A stretch of 64,000 nt of DNA, taken from the NCBI RefSeq assembly GCF_008843145.1, contig NZ_CP030265.1, positions 3,588,501-3,652,500 on the forward strand, in the 5' to 3' direction. This stretch comes from Skermanella pratensis. Its GTDB lineage: Bacteria; Pseudomonadota; Alphaproteobacteria; Azospirillales; Azospirillaceae. The translations under genes were made by a program, and so were the position numbers. The notes under the pieces were generated by a model. That model saw only the letters and a program-made list of their open reading frames with translations. It was not told where the DNA came from and did not search any database. The first letter of the stretch is position 1. Each line of letters begins with the position of its first letter. Positions 1-8,663 of this stretch are shown here, piece after piece.

Positions 1-3
1 ACG

Positions 4-32
4 GCCCCGCGGCGCAAGCACCGCCGCGGGGC
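4..32 (-). terminator. GC-rich hairpin after the Crp/Fnr gene
   Basis: Perfect 11-bp inverted repeat (4-14 with 22-32, arm GCCCCGCGGCG) with a 7-nt loop, lying 4 bases beyond the stop codon of the minus-strand regulator. No T-run follows the stem on the minus strand, so it may act as a weak terminator or 3'-end stabiliser rather than a classic intrinsic terminator. Confidence 0.45.
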
Positions 33-36
33 GGGA

Positions 37-765
37 TCAGGCCTCCGCCTCGTCCTCGTCGTAGAAGTCGGCAAGCTCCCGCAGGCCGTCGAGATCGCGG
101 ATCGTGATCGATCCCGCCGAGACCGTGATCAGCCCGTCGCGCTGCCACTCGTTCAGGTGCTTGTTGGTGCTTTCCCGGGTGATGCCGACCAGGGTGCCCA
201 ATTGCTGCTGGGAGAGCTTGACGTCGATCCGGGTCCCTCCGCCCCGCTCCTCCACCCCGAAGGCCGTCGCCAGTCGGACGAGGCAGCGGGCGAGCCGGAT
301 CGGCACTTCCAGGAACAGGGTGTCCTCCAACTGGGTGCTGGTTCGGCGCAGCCGGTCGCACAGCACGTTGAACATGCGCAGGCAGACGGTGGGATGGCTC
401 TCCAGCCATGGCAGGAAGTGCCGCCGCTCCAGCACCAGCAGGCCGGTGTCCTCGATCGCCACCGCCTCGGCCGTCCGGGACTTGCCGTCGAGCAGGGCGA
501 TCTCGCCGAAATACTCGCCCTTGCGGACGATGTTCAGCGTCACCTCCTTGCCTTCGGCCGAGTAGCTGCAGATCCGGACGCGGCCGGAAAGCACGGCCAT
601 CATGCTGGAACCGGGATCGCCCTGGCGGAAGATGATGGCCCGCGGCCGGTGTTGCGCGACGGTGGCATAGGCCGCCAGCTGCGACAGCTCGCCGGGATCG
701 ACATGCTTGAGCAAGGAGTGCTCCGCCAGGACGGCAAGCTTCTCCTCCAGTCCCATAGTGGCCAT
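37..765 (-). CDS. Crp/Fnr-family transcriptional regulator
   Basis: 242-residue DNA-binding regulator of the CRP/FNR superfamily, cytoplasmic. Residues about 15-135 form a cyclic-nucleotide-binding-type barrel with the phosphate-cassette-like motif FGEIALLDGKSRTA (86-99). A winged helix-turn-helix follows (about 150-225), with the recognition helix around TRESTNKHLNEW (197-207). The N-terminal cysteine cluster of Fnr is absent, so it is not an oxygen-sensing Fe-S Fnr; the cassette resembles that of cAMP-responsive or effector-free members. It is transcribed away from the neighbouring lipoprotein gene. The target regulon cannot be told from the sequence. The acidic tail (DEDEAEA) is unremarkable. 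Confidence 0.9.
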   Translation of the reverse strand: MATMGLEEKLAVLAEHSLLKHVDPGELSQLAAYATVAQHRPRAIIFRQGDPGSSMMAVLSGRVRICSYSAEGKEVTLNIVRKGEYFGEIALLDGKSRTAEAVAIEDTGLLVLERRHFLPWLESHPTVCLRMFNVLCDRLRRTSTQLEDTLFLEVPIRLARCLVRLATAFGVEERGGGTRIDVKLSQQQLGTLVGITRESTNKHLNEWQRDGLITVSAGSITIRDLDGLRELADFYDEDEAEA

Positions 766-989
766 CGGCGATGCCCTCCAGACTATGCCTCGTCATGGAC
801 CAGGACACACCAAGGATTGTGCCATTCCATGATTTGAGAAACATTATGGTCACGCAGGTTCGAGACTGTCCACTTCTCCCTGGATGGTGGAAAGCTAAAC
901 GAAATAGCGATTGCCCCCTCCAGTCTTTCAGATAGAGACTAATCCTCCTCAAGTTCTCAGACAGCATCGATCAGGAAAGGAGTCCCGTC

Positions 990-2585
990 ATGTCCAAGAT
1001 CCGCCTTCGCCGCCCTGGACCGGCCCGCCGTGGCTGGGCCGGGCGCGCCGGGTGGCTGGCGGGCGGGTGCCTCATGCTTGCCGGATGCCTGTCGGACCCG
1101 GCGATCGCCCCCGTCGTGGTGGAGCCGAAGACGCCGACCACCAAGACCATCAGCAGCTTCACCAGCAGCCTGCAATGCATGGACACCTTGCTGTGGCAGC
1201 ATGGCAAGAGCGACATCTACATCATGACCTCGGGCATTCCCGACGCCACCGGCAAGGTTGCGGCGGGGACCAAGGAGATGCTGATCACCGCGATCTCGCG
1301 CATGTCGGCGCGCAGCAACGCCTTTCGCTTCGTGGATTTCGAGCCCAACCCGAACAGCGACGTCACAGCCCTGTCCGCCCTGATCGGCGTCCAGCCCGAC
1401 TTCGTGGTGCCGAGCTACTACATCCGGGGCGCCATCACCCAGCTGGACGAGAACGTGCTGAGCGAGTTGCAGGGCGGCTCCGTGTCCCTGCCCTTCCTCG
1501 ACATCGGCGCGTCGCGCGATCGGATCGTCTCGGTCGTGTCGGTGGACCTGAACGTCGGCGAGGTGGTGACCCGCCAGATCCTGCCGGGCATGTCGGCCAG
1601 CAATTCGATCGCCGTGGTGCGATCGGGCATCAGCGGCGATGCCGGCGGGAGGATCGACAAGGCCGGCTTCGCCTTCAACGTCGCCTTCAACAAGTCGGAA
1701 GGGTTCCATCAGGCCGTCCGGACGCTGGTCGACCTGAGCGTGGTCGAGACGCTGGGCAAGCTGACGCGGGTGCCCTATTGGCAATGCCTCGGCCTGGACC
1801 AGACCAATCCGACCTTCCGAGCCCAGGCCCGCGAATGGTTCGACACCACCCTGCCCGACGAGCAGGTCCGCTTCGCCCAGCAGATCCTGTCCAGCGGCGG
1901 CTATTACGAGGGACCGATCACCGGCATCTACGACATCGAGACCAAGGAGGCGGCGGCGCGCTACCAGACCGACAACGACCTGATCGCCACCGGCAGGATC
2001 GATTTCGACCTGTATTACTCGATGCTGGGCAAGCCCGGGGTGACCGCCCGCGCGCCCGGACGCACCGGCGCCATAGCCAATGCCGGCGGCCCCGGCATTC
2101 CGCTGATCCCGATGGATGCGGGCGGCGAGCGCCGCCTGGACCTGTTCCTCAACACCGACCGCGGCCCGGCGCCCCGGTTCAAGCAGGGGGAGGCCCTGGT
2201 GGTGAAGGCGCAGGCGACCGCCGACGCGTTCCTCTATTGCTATTACCAGGACAGCGACGGGACCGTGGCGCGGGTCTTCCCGAACCGCTTCCAGCCCGAC
2301 GCCTTCGTGACCGCGAACCAGCAGGTCGAGATCCCGCCCGGCTACGAGAAGCCGTTCAACATCCGACTGGACAGCGTCGGCGACAGCGAGGCGGTCGCTT
2401 GCTTCGCCTCGGCCCGGGAGGTCGGCCTGTCGCTGCCCGACGCGATGAAGATAGAGGATCTGAGGCCTATCCCGCAGGCGACCCTGCGGAGCGTCACCCA
2501 GGCTTTCGACGAAGTCCCCGGCGGGAACGTCCGGACCAAGCGCCTGAACCTTTGGGTCGTCCCGGCCAACACGGTCGATTTCTGA
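990..2585 (+). CDS. Lipoprotein with peptidoglycan-binding-like and DUF4384 regions
   Basis: 531-residue predicted lipoprotein. An Arg-rich N-terminus and hydrophobic stretch end in the lipobox LAGC with lipidation at Cys33. Residues about 50-270 resemble the CsgG/HfaB-like outer-membrane assembly fold (a segment with alternating hydrophobics and a conserved-looking glycine-rich strand region). Residues about 290-345 (from EQVRFAQQIL to YYSML) look like a PG_binding_1 helical repeat, and about 375-460 resemble DUF4384, often found in surface or secretion-linked lipoproteins. A Shine-Dalgarno-like AGGAG (974-978) precedes the ATG. The convergent neighbour ends 15 bases away. The function is inferred as envelope-associated; no substrate can be named. 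Confidence 0.75.
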   Translation: MSKIRLRRPGPARRGWAGRAGWLAGGCLMLAGCLSDPAIAPVVVEPKTPTTKTISSFTSSLQCMDTLLWQHGKSDIYIMTSGIPDATGKVAAGTKEMLITAISRMSARSNAFRFVDFEPNPNSDVTALSALIGVQPDFVVPSYYIRGAITQLDENVLSELQGGSVSLPFLDIGASRDRIVSVVSVDLNVGEVVTRQILPGMSASNSIAVVRSGISGDAGGRIDKAGFAFNVAFNKSEGFHQAVRTLVDLSVVETLGKLTRVPYWQCLGLDQTNPTFRAQAREWFDTTLPDEQVRFAQQILSSGGYYEGPITGIYDIETKEAAARYQTDNDLIATGRIDFDLYYSMLGKPGVTARAPGRTGAIANAGGPGIPLIPMDAGGERRLDLFLNTDRGPAPRFKQGEALVVKAQATADAFLYCYYQDSDGTVARVFPNRFQPDAFVTANQQVEIPPGYEKPFNIRLDSVGDSEAVACFASAREVGLSLPDAMKIEDLRPIPQATLRSVTQAFDEVPGGNVRTKRLNLWVVPANTVDF

Positions 2586-2600
2586 ACAGCGGCCGCCGCC

Positions 2601-3680
2601 CTATGCCACCGCCAGGCTGGACGGCGAGGCCGACCGCAGCTCCGACCAGTGGACGCGGCCGGACAGGGTATCCAGCACGGCATCGGCGAGCGCCAGCGCT
2701 GCCCGGGTTTCCGACCGGGCATCGACGCCGAACAGGTTGATCAGCCCGGCTATACCGTGCTCCGCCGGTCCCTGGATGCGGAAATCGTGCGGCCGCGAGT
2801 CTTCCGTATTCTGGTCACCCATATCGCGGCCGACCAGGTCCCGCGGCTCGGACAGGACATCCATCCAGCTTTCGCCCAGAAAACCGGAGAAGAACAGCGC
2901 CGCCGACTTGGCCCCGCGGCAGCCCGGAACCACGAGCCGGTCGAAGGGCGCCGTCCCTTCCAGCTTGTACCGCTTGGACCCCGGTCCGGACAGTTCGGGC
3001 GGAACATGGTTCCGCATGCCCTCGACCCGGGCAGCGATCTGGACCGCCTCGTAATCCTCCGTCGCATTGATCAGGCTGTCGCAGCGAACCGTCTCCAGCT
3101 CGCCCGGCATCCCGCCGAGATCCACCTCGAATCCGCGCCGCATGGGATAGGCCGCGACCAGCCGGCAATCCTCGGTGACGAAGGCGCCGGCGTTCTCCGC
3201 CTCGATCCGCAGGGCAAGGCGAAGCGATTCGCCATCGACGATGCCCGCATCGGGAGCGAACAGTCCGCCGATGCATCTCAGTCCCCGCTCGTGGGCGGTG
3301 ACATCGGCGACCGACAGCAGCTCCACCGAGGGATCGCGCTGTTTCATGTCATCGAGCAACGCCATCTCGGCGTCATCGCGCGCGATCAGGAGTTGCCCGG
3401 TGCGCCGGAACGGGACTTCCTGGCGGGCACAGTAGGATTCCAGCGCCTTCGCCCCGAGGGCCGAGAAGCCGGCGCGGAGGGTCCGGGAACGGTCCACGAC
3501 CGGGGCCTCGACAGGCTCCGGCCAGCCGCCGGCCGCCAGGGCATGCCCGCCGTCGTCCTGCTGGCGGTCGCGCCGGGCGATCAGCATCACCTCCCGCCCG
3601 TCGAGGGCGAGACGGCGCGCAACGGCGGCCCCCAAGGTTCCGCTCCCGATCACGACACATTCTATCCTGTCGGCAGACAT
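2601..3680 (-). CDS. FAD-dependent oxidoreductase (DAO family, LhgO-like)
   Basis: About 359-residue flavoprotein of the D-amino-acid oxidase fold. The N-terminal dinucleotide motif VVIGSGTLGAAVARRLAL binds FAD. The motif around GLFAPDAGIVDGESL and a later LINATEDYEAVQIAARVEG segment are arranged as in L-2-hydroxyglutarate dehydrogenase/oxidase (LhgO), but the usual 'NAAG' is changed to 'NATE', so substrate identity is uncertain. The start at 3680 is chosen because a GAGAGG ribosome site lies 8 bases upstream, followed by an unusual run of eight T; the longer reading frame upstream has no such signal. It is convergent with the lipoprotein gene and looks monocistronic. Confidence 0.75.
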   Translation of the reverse strand: MSADRIECVVIGSGTLGAAVARRLALDGREVMLIARRDRQQDDGGHALAAGGWPEPVEAPVVDRSRTLRAGFSALGAKALESYCARQEVPFRRTGQLLIARDDAEMALLDDMKQRDPSVELLSVADVTAHERGLRCIGGLFAPDAGIVDGESLRLALRIEAENAGAFVTEDCRLVAAYPMRRGFEVDLGGMPGELETVRCDSLINATEDYEAVQIAARVEGMRNHVPPELSGPGSKRYKLEGTAPFDRLVVPGCRGAKSAALFFSGFLGESWMDVLSEPRDLVGRDMGDQNTEDSRPHDFRIQGPAEHGIAGLINLFGVDARSETRAALALADAVLDTLSGRVHWSELRSASPSSLAVA

Positions 3681-4133
3681 AAAAAAAACCTCTCGCCGTG
3701 AATAACCCTCGCGTATGCCGAAAGACGCTGTCAGCGGCAGTTGCTGCGGACAAATCGCGGCCAAGTTCGTTTCGCTTCTCGAAATCTACGTCTCTAACAC
3801 CGCGTCCCACTGTGAGGGCTTCCATTAATAAATTTAAGTCGCCTTTTGTTCATAGAACGATATGGCATCAAAGTATTGAACGGTAGGATCCCGCACCTTC
3901 GTTCGGCCGATACCGCACTTCGCTGTTCGATCTACCGTCGGATGCCGGCACAGAATGGCCCGGAACAAGATGGCCCGGAACAAGATGAAAGGTGGCGTGT
4001 TTCGCTCCTCGCCGTCGGAACCGGAACTTGCGGTGCCGGAGGCATCCAGAGCCGTGACGGCAGCCATGTCGGAACCAGGGACGGTACAGGCGGTTGCTCC
4101 CATTCCGCCTGGTGCGGATCATCATAACGGAGC
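3681..4133. promoter_or_regulatory. 453-bp gene-free spacer with promoter region of the inositol operon
   Basis: No convincing gene in any frame. The middle (about 3820-3880) is distinctly AT-rich for this genome and is the likely promoter area for the plus-strand inositol operon. A perfect 15-bp tandem duplication (ATGGCCCGGAACAAG, 3955-3969 and 3970-3984) lies downstream. A Shine-Dalgarno-like ACGGAG (4127-4132) sits just before the first gene. Confidence 0.5.
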
Positions 4134-5219
4134 ATGCTCGTGAACGGAAAAAAGGTTCGCCTCGCGATCGTCGGCGTCGGAAATTGTGCTTCATCGCTTG
4201 TGCAGGGCCTGGAATACTACAAGAACGCTGCCGAAGACGATCAGGTGCCCGGCCTGATGCATGTCACGCTGGGCGGCTACCATATCCGCGACATAGAGGT
4301 GGTGGCCGCCTTCGACGTGTCCGACGCCAAGGTCGGACACGACTTGGCCGACGCGATCCACGCCCAGCCGAACAACACCGTCCGCTTCGCCGAGGTTCCC
4401 AGATCCGGCGTTACGGTCGAGCGCGGGCCGACCCTGGACGGCCTCGGCAAGTACCTGGGGCAGGTGGTCACGGAGTCGGAGCGCCCGGTCGCCGACGTCG
4501 CGGAGGTGCTGCGCCGCAGCGGCGCCGAGATCCTGGTTTCCTACCTGCCGGTCGGATCGGAACAGGCGACGGAGTTCTATGCCGAGCAGGCGCTGGATGC
4601 CGGTTGCGCGCTGGTCAACTGCATACCGTCCTTCATCGCGTCGCGCGACGCGTGGCGCCGCCGATTCGAGGAGAAGCGCCTGCCGATCATCGGCGACGAC
4701 ATCAAGTCCCAGGTCGGCGCCACCATCGTCCACCGCGTGCTGACCAACCTGTTCCGCGAGCGCGGGGTCCGCCTGGACCGGACCTACCAGCTCAACTTCG
4801 GCGGCAACGCCGATTTCGAGAACATGCTGGAGCGCGAGCGGCTGGAATCGAAGAAGATCTCCAAGACGAACGCGGTGACCAGCCAGCTCGACGTGCCCCT
4901 GTCGAACGAAAACGCCCATGTCGGTCCGAGCGACTACGTGCCGTGGCTGGCCGACCGCAAATGGTGCTACATCCGGATGGAAGGCACGACCTTCGGCAAT
5001 GTCCCGCTGAATTGCGAGCTGAAGCTTGAAGTCTGGGACTCCCCCAACTCGGCCGGTGTGGTGATCGATGCCGTGCGTTGCGCCAAGCTGGCGCTGGACC
5101 GCGGCATCGGCGGGGCGCTGATAGGCCCGAGCAGCTACTTCATGAAGACGCCGCCGCAGCAGTTCACCGATGCCGAAGCCCGCATGCGGACCCTGCGCTT
5201 CATCGATGGCGAAGCCTGA
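4134..5219 (+). CDS. ino1: Inositol-3-phosphate synthase
   Basis: 361-residue NAD-dependent enzyme converting glucose 6-phosphate to 1D-myo-inositol 3-phosphate. The N-terminal Rossmann motif is VGVGNCASS (13-21); motifs shared with the actinobacterial Ino1 type follow: [25 protein letters not shown] and GPSDYVPWL. Length matches that type (about 360) rather than the longer eukaryotic enzyme. The best Shine-Dalgarno (4127-4132) is only one base from the ATG at 4134 but seven bases from an in-frame GTG at 4140, which may be the true start. It heads a four-gene operon with overlaps or gaps of a few bases, suggesting inositol phosphate is the precursor for the downstream enzymes. Such synthases are uncommon in proteobacteria. 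Confidence 0.92.
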   Translation: MLVNGKKVRLAIVGVGNCASSLVQGLEYYKNAAEDDQVPGLMHVTLGGYHIRDIEVVAAFDVSDAKVGHDLADAIHAQPNNTVRFAEVPRSGVTVERGPTLDGLGKYLGQVVTESERPVADVAEVLRRSGAEILVSYLPVGSEQATEFYAEQALDAGCALVNCIPSFIASRDAWRRRFEEKRLPIIGDDIKSQVGATIVHRVLTNLFRERGVRLDRTYQLNFGGNADFENMLERERLESKKISKTNAVTSQLDVPLSNENAHVGPSDYVPWLADRKWCYIRMEGTTFGNVPLNCELKLEVWDSPNSAGVVIDAVRCAKLALDRGIGGALIGPSSYFMKTPPQQFTDAEARMRTLRFIDGEA

Positions 5220-5225
5220 CGGCAC

Positions 5226-5831
5226 GTGAGCCAGGACGTTTCGACAATCCACCTCGTACGGCACGGCGAGCATGACCTTTCCCCGGGGTTGCTCGCCGGC
5301 CGCACGCCCGGCGTTCCGCTGTCGGGGCGCGGGATCGAACAGGCGCGGCGCACGGCGGAGCGGCTGGCCCAGGCCGGCGGCATCGCCGCGGTCTATTCCA
5401 GCCCGCTGGAACGCACCTCCCGGACGGCCGGCATCATCGCCGACCGCCTGGGACTTCCCGCCGAGATTTCCGTTGCTTTGATAGAGATCGACTTCGGCGA
5501 CTGGACCGGCCGCCCGTTCGCCGAACTGAACACGCGGGAGGACTGGCGCCGCTGGAATCATTTCCGAAGCGGAACGCGCCCGCCCGGCGGCGAGACCATG
5601 GCGGAGGTGCAGGCGCGGGTCCTGGGCTTCATCGAAAAGCTGGTCGCCCGCGGCCCGCGGAGTTCCGCCGTGCTGGTCAGCCACTGCGACGTGATCCGGG
5701 CCGTCCTGGCCCATTGTCTCGGCATGCCGCTGGACCTTCTCCTGCGGCTGGAGGTGGCGACAGCCTCCGTCAGCACCGTCGAGATCGGCCCTTGGGGGCC
5801 CCGCATCCTGCGGATCAACGAGGAACCATGA
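5226..5831 (+). CDS. Histidine phosphatase family protein
   Basis: 201-residue phosphatase of the phosphoglycerate-mutase-like branch. The catalytic signature LVRHGEHD places Arg12 and the phospho-accepting His13; Arg63 (SSPLERT), Glu87 region (EIDFGDWTG) and His153 (VSHCDVIRAV) complete the family's phosphate pocket. It starts with GTG, six bases after the inositol-phosphate synthase stop, and its stop overlaps the next start (ATGA). Given the neighbour, it may dephosphorylate inositol phosphate or a phospho-sugar intermediate; this is inference, since the family is broad. Confidence 0.85.
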   Translation: MSQDVSTIHLVRHGEHDLSPGLLAGRTPGVPLSGRGIEQARRTAERLAQAGGIAAVYSSPLERTSRTAGIIADRLGLPAEISVALIEIDFGDWTGRPFAELNTREDWRRWNHFRSGTRPPGGETMAEVQARVLGFIEKLVARGPRSSAVLVSHCDVIRAVLAHCLGMPLDLLLRLEVATASVSTVEIGPWGPRILRINEEP

Positions 5832-6586
5832 TGAGCGAGCAGGACGAAATCCGGCGCCGGATCGATGATCTGGGCCAGTGGTTTCATAATATCAAGTTGA
5901 AGGGCGTGCGGACGGCGCCCGACCATTTCCTGGGCGACTATCCCAATGTCAAATGGCAGCGCTTCGCCCATGCGGTGCCGGAAGACCTGCGCGGCATGAC
6001 CGTGCTGGATATTGGCTGCAACGGCGGCTTCTACTCGATCGAGATGAAGCGCCGGGGGGCCGACCGGGTGGTCGCCATCGACAGTGAGCCGATGTATCTG
6101 GGTCAAGCCCGTTTCGCAGCCGAAATGAGCGGCGCCGAGATCGAGTTCCGCGAGATGTCGGTCTATGACCTGGGCCGGCTCGGCGAACGTTTCGACCTCG
6201 TGATCTTCATGGGCGTGCTTTACCACCTGCGCCATCCCCTGCTTGCGCTCGACCTGATCCACGAGCATGCGGCGCGCGACCTGCTGCTGTTCCAGTCGAT
6301 GATGCGCGGCAGCCAGGAAGTCGAGCCGCTGGAAGAGAATTATCCCATCACCGAGACCGGCATCTTCGCCAAGCCCGGTTACCCGAAGATGCATTTCGTC
6401 GAGCGGCGCTATTCCAACGACGACAGCAACTGGTGGATCCCGAACCGGGCCTGCGTCGAGGCCATGCTCCGCGACAGCGGATTCGAGATCGAGCAGCGGG
6501 CGGAGGAGGAGGTCTATCTCTGCCGCCGCACCGAACGCCGGACGCCCGGGGTGGCCGCCGTTTATCCAGCGAGGGGACAGCAATGA
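5828..6586 (+). CDS. SAM-dependent methyltransferase, CmoB-like (TIGR04290-type)
   Basis: 252-residue class I methyltransferase. The SAM loop is VLDIGCNGGFYS (59-70), with the acidic residue after strand 2 in VVAIDSEP. The N-terminal pattern DLGQWFHNIKL and the post-core FDLVIFMGVLYHLRHP motif match the CmoB-related group that includes small-molecule methyltransferases outside tRNA modification. The start overlaps the phosphatase stop by four bases (ATGA) and its own stop overlaps the hydrolase start the same way, so translation is coupled. The substrate is unknown; operon logic suggests an inositol- or sugar-derived product. Confidence 0.8.
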   Translation: MMSEQDEIRRRIDDLGQWFHNIKLKGVRTAPDHFLGDYPNVKWQRFAHAVPEDLRGMTVLDIGCNGGFYSIEMKRRGADRVVAIDSEPMYLGQARFAAEMSGAEIEFREMSVYDLGRLGERFDLVIFMGVLYHLRHPLLALDLIHEHAARDLLLFQSMMRGSQEVEPLEENYPITETGIFAKPGYPKMHFVERRYSNDDSNWWIPNRACVEAMLRDSGFEIEQRAEEEVYLCRRTERRTPGVAAVYPARGQQ

Positions 6587-7470
6587 TCGAAGCGGCGATG
6601 ATCTGGAACGAGCCCAACAACAAGTCCCACTGGGACCCCGAGCTTGATCCGGACTGGATTGCGTTCGGCCGGATGGCGTCGCTGGCGGGCCAGGCGATCA
6701 AGGCGGAAGCCCCCGGCCTGCTGCGCGTTTTGGGCGGCATCTCGCCGATCGACCCGGTGTTCATCTCCAAGCTCCGGTCGCGCGGAGTGCTCGATGATGT
6801 GGACGTGGTGGCGGTCCACGGCTTTCCGCTGGACTGGAACCTGTGGCCGATCCACGAATGGCCCGAACGGCTGAAGGAGATCCAGGCGGTCACCGACCTG
6901 CCGGTCTGGGTCAGCGAGGTCGGCGTCTCGACCTTCGGCGCGGAGGAGGTCCAGGAGTTCGGGCTTCAGCGCACGGCCGACCTGCTGATCGGCCGGGTGC
7001 CGCGCATCCACTGGTACAGCCTGTACGACCTGCCCCGCTCGTGGGAAGCGACGACACGCCATCGCGAGGCGGAAGGATCGTCGTATTACCGGCACTTCTA
7101 CATGGGCCTGCTGCGCGAGGACGGCTCGCCGAAGCTGGCGATGAGCCACTTCAACCGCTACACGCCCGACATGGGCATCTGCCAATGGTTCCACTACGAG
7201 GATCACCGGCTGGACGATGCCGTGCGCTGGCTGCGCGACCTGGGCGTGCGGCACCTGCGCACGGGCCTGAGCTGGGCCGACAGCTTCCGCCCGAACGCCC
7301 TGGACTGGTTCGACCGCCAGATGAAGGCGCTGGAGGAGTTCGACGTGACGGTGACCTTCTGCTTCACGCCGGAGCACCGCGGGCTGGCTCCCCACCACAC
7401 CAGCCCGCCCCAGGTGCCGGAGGAGTTCGCGGAGTTCTGCGCCACGATGGTCCGGCGCTACGCGGCGTGA
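6583..7470 (+). CDS. Glycoside hydrolase-like TIM barrel (GH39/clan A type), apparently circularly permuted
   Basis: 295 residues. Two clan-A type acids are visible: Glu10 in WNEPNN (acid/base position, end of strand 4) and Glu112 in VWVSEVG (nucleophile position, strand 7). The unusual point is the order. The protein begins at strand 4 (MIWNEP, 6-11), runs through strands 5-8 (VLGGIS, VDVVAVHGFP, VWVSEVG, IHWYSLYD), and only then shows segments that look like strands 1-3 (GICQWFHYED about 198-207, HLRTGLSW 224-231, VTVTFCFTP 255-263), ending at RRYAA, which normally leads into the NEP strand. The ATG overlaps the methyltransferase stop, so no missing N-terminus is hidden upstream. No signal peptide: cytoplasmic. 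Confidence 0.75.
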   Translation: MIEAAMIWNEPNNKSHWDPELDPDWIAFGRMASLAGQAIKAEAPGLLRVLGGISPIDPVFISKLRSRGVLDDVDVVAVHGFPLDWNLWPIHEWPERLKEIQAVTDLPVWVSEVGVSTFGAEEVQEFGLQRTADLLIGRVPRIHWYSLYDLPRSWEATTRHREAEGSSYYRHFYMGLLREDGSPKLAMSHFNRYTPDMGICQWFHYEDHRLDDAVRWLRDLGVRHLRTGLSWADSFRPNALDWFDRQMKALEEFDVTVTFCFTPEHRGLAPHHTSPPQVPEEFAEFCATMVRRYAA

Positions 7471-7588
7471 TGCGGCACCCATGGTTCGCCGCTTTGGAAC
7501 GCCTCGGACTTCGGCGTCGAAATGCGTGCCGTTGGTTTGGCCACAGTTGAACGCAGATGGGCGCAGATACGTACTCTGCTCCTCGGCC

Positions 7589-7977
7589 TCAATGCTCGGC
7601 GTCGGCGCCCGGCGGCCAGCCCATGCGGGGCGTGCCGCGAGTCAGCAGGTGGGAGATGCGGGGCTCGGCGGGGTCGACCTCGTACTCGACCGTCACCGCG
7701 CCGGAGCCGGCGTCCAGGCCGGGCGCGATGTTTTCCGGCAGGCGGAAGCGCAGGCCCAGGATCAGGCTGAGCGCCAGGGACAGGCCGGCGGCGGTGAGCG
7801 CCTGCCCCGTGCCGATCGCCACGGCGTCACGGCCCCCGCCCCTTCCAGCACGGCGATCAGGGTGGCGAGCCAGATCGCCCGGAACATCGGGTAGCGGAAG
7901 GGCGCCGGCGCCGAGGGCGGTTTCGGCATGCTCCCGGCTGCCGGGGTCGTCTTGATGTCTTCTTCTCGTGCCGGCAT
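7589..7977 (-). pseudogene. Remnant of an MFS exporter gene (MFS_3 type)
   Basis: The reading frame starting at 7977 gives a typical N-terminus of enterobactin-exporter-like MFS proteins (FRYPMFRAIWLATLIAV), then collapses. A different frame continues with what looks like the last helix and tail of the same family (LSLALSLILGLRFRLPE, then VTVEYEVDPAE). The twelve-helix core is missing: only about 130 codons remain where about 500 would be expected. This is best explained by a large internal deletion plus frameshift. There is no intact transporter here. Confidence 0.6.
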
Positions 7978-8167
7978 GACTCAGCGGAGTCGGGGTTCGG
8001 CGGATGGCGGGAACGGCACCTGCTTCAACACGCCAGCGCGGCAACCGGCCCATGGGGGAGCGTGGGCGGGGCGGAACGGAAGACATATGTCCGACGGCGG
8101 TATTGCCCTTTACGAACCGGTAATACCGGTCTACTCTCCCCGGTCGCAACGCACTCGGTTGGCAATC

Positions 8168-8644
8168 ATGTCATTCGAAATCGAAAGAAGATTCCTGGTC
8201 TGCCAGGATGTCGGCAGACTATGCCGGAACGGCGACAGAATAGTTCAGGGATATTTTTCTTTTGATCGGCAGTCGCGCATCCGTATCAGAATCCGGAATG
8301 ACAGCGCTTTCCTGACCATCAAAGGACCGCGACAGGGAATTATCCGGTCCGAGTTCGAAAGTAATGTTCCATTGCCGCTCGCGGCTGCCATGCTGTCGCG
8401 ACTGCCGCCTGAAACGCTGATCGAAAAGGTCAGGTACACGTTGCCTTACGCCGGCCTGGCGTGGGAAATCGACGTGTTCGGCGGCCTGAACGCCGGGCTG
8501 GTCGTGGCCGAAGTGGAGCTTTCCCACCCGGAGCAGGAAATCATCCTGCCCCACTGGGTCGGCCGCGAGATCACCTACGACGCGCGCTACGGAAATTCCA
8601 GCCTTTCCGTCGAACCCGTTTCCAGTTGGACGCAAGCCGCCTGA
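8168..8644 (+). CDS. CYTH domain protein
   Basis: 158-residue single-domain member of the CYTH (adenylate cyclase CyaB/thiamine triphosphatase) superfamily, which acts on triphosphate compounds with divalent metal in an eight-stranded tunnel. The hallmark N-terminal EIERRFLV corresponds to ExExK with Arg in place of the usual Lys; basic/acidic strand motifs RIRIRN, LTIKGP and EIDVF, and VVAEVEL follow in order. Stand-alone bacterial CYTH proteins of this size usually have tripolyphosphatase or unknown activity. No CHAD domain or cyclase partner is nearby. Codon use appears slightly less G+C-rich than the neighbours. Confidence 0.88.
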   Translation: MSFEIERRFLVCQDVGRLCRNGDRIVQGYFSFDRQSRIRIRIRNDSAFLTIKGPRQGIIRSEFESNVPLPLAAAMLSRLPPETLIEKVRYTLPYAGLAWEIDVFGGLNAGLVVAEVELSHPEQEIILPHWVGREITYDARYGNSSLSVEPVSSWTQAA

Positions 8645-8663
8645 GCTTCCTGCGCAGGTACTT

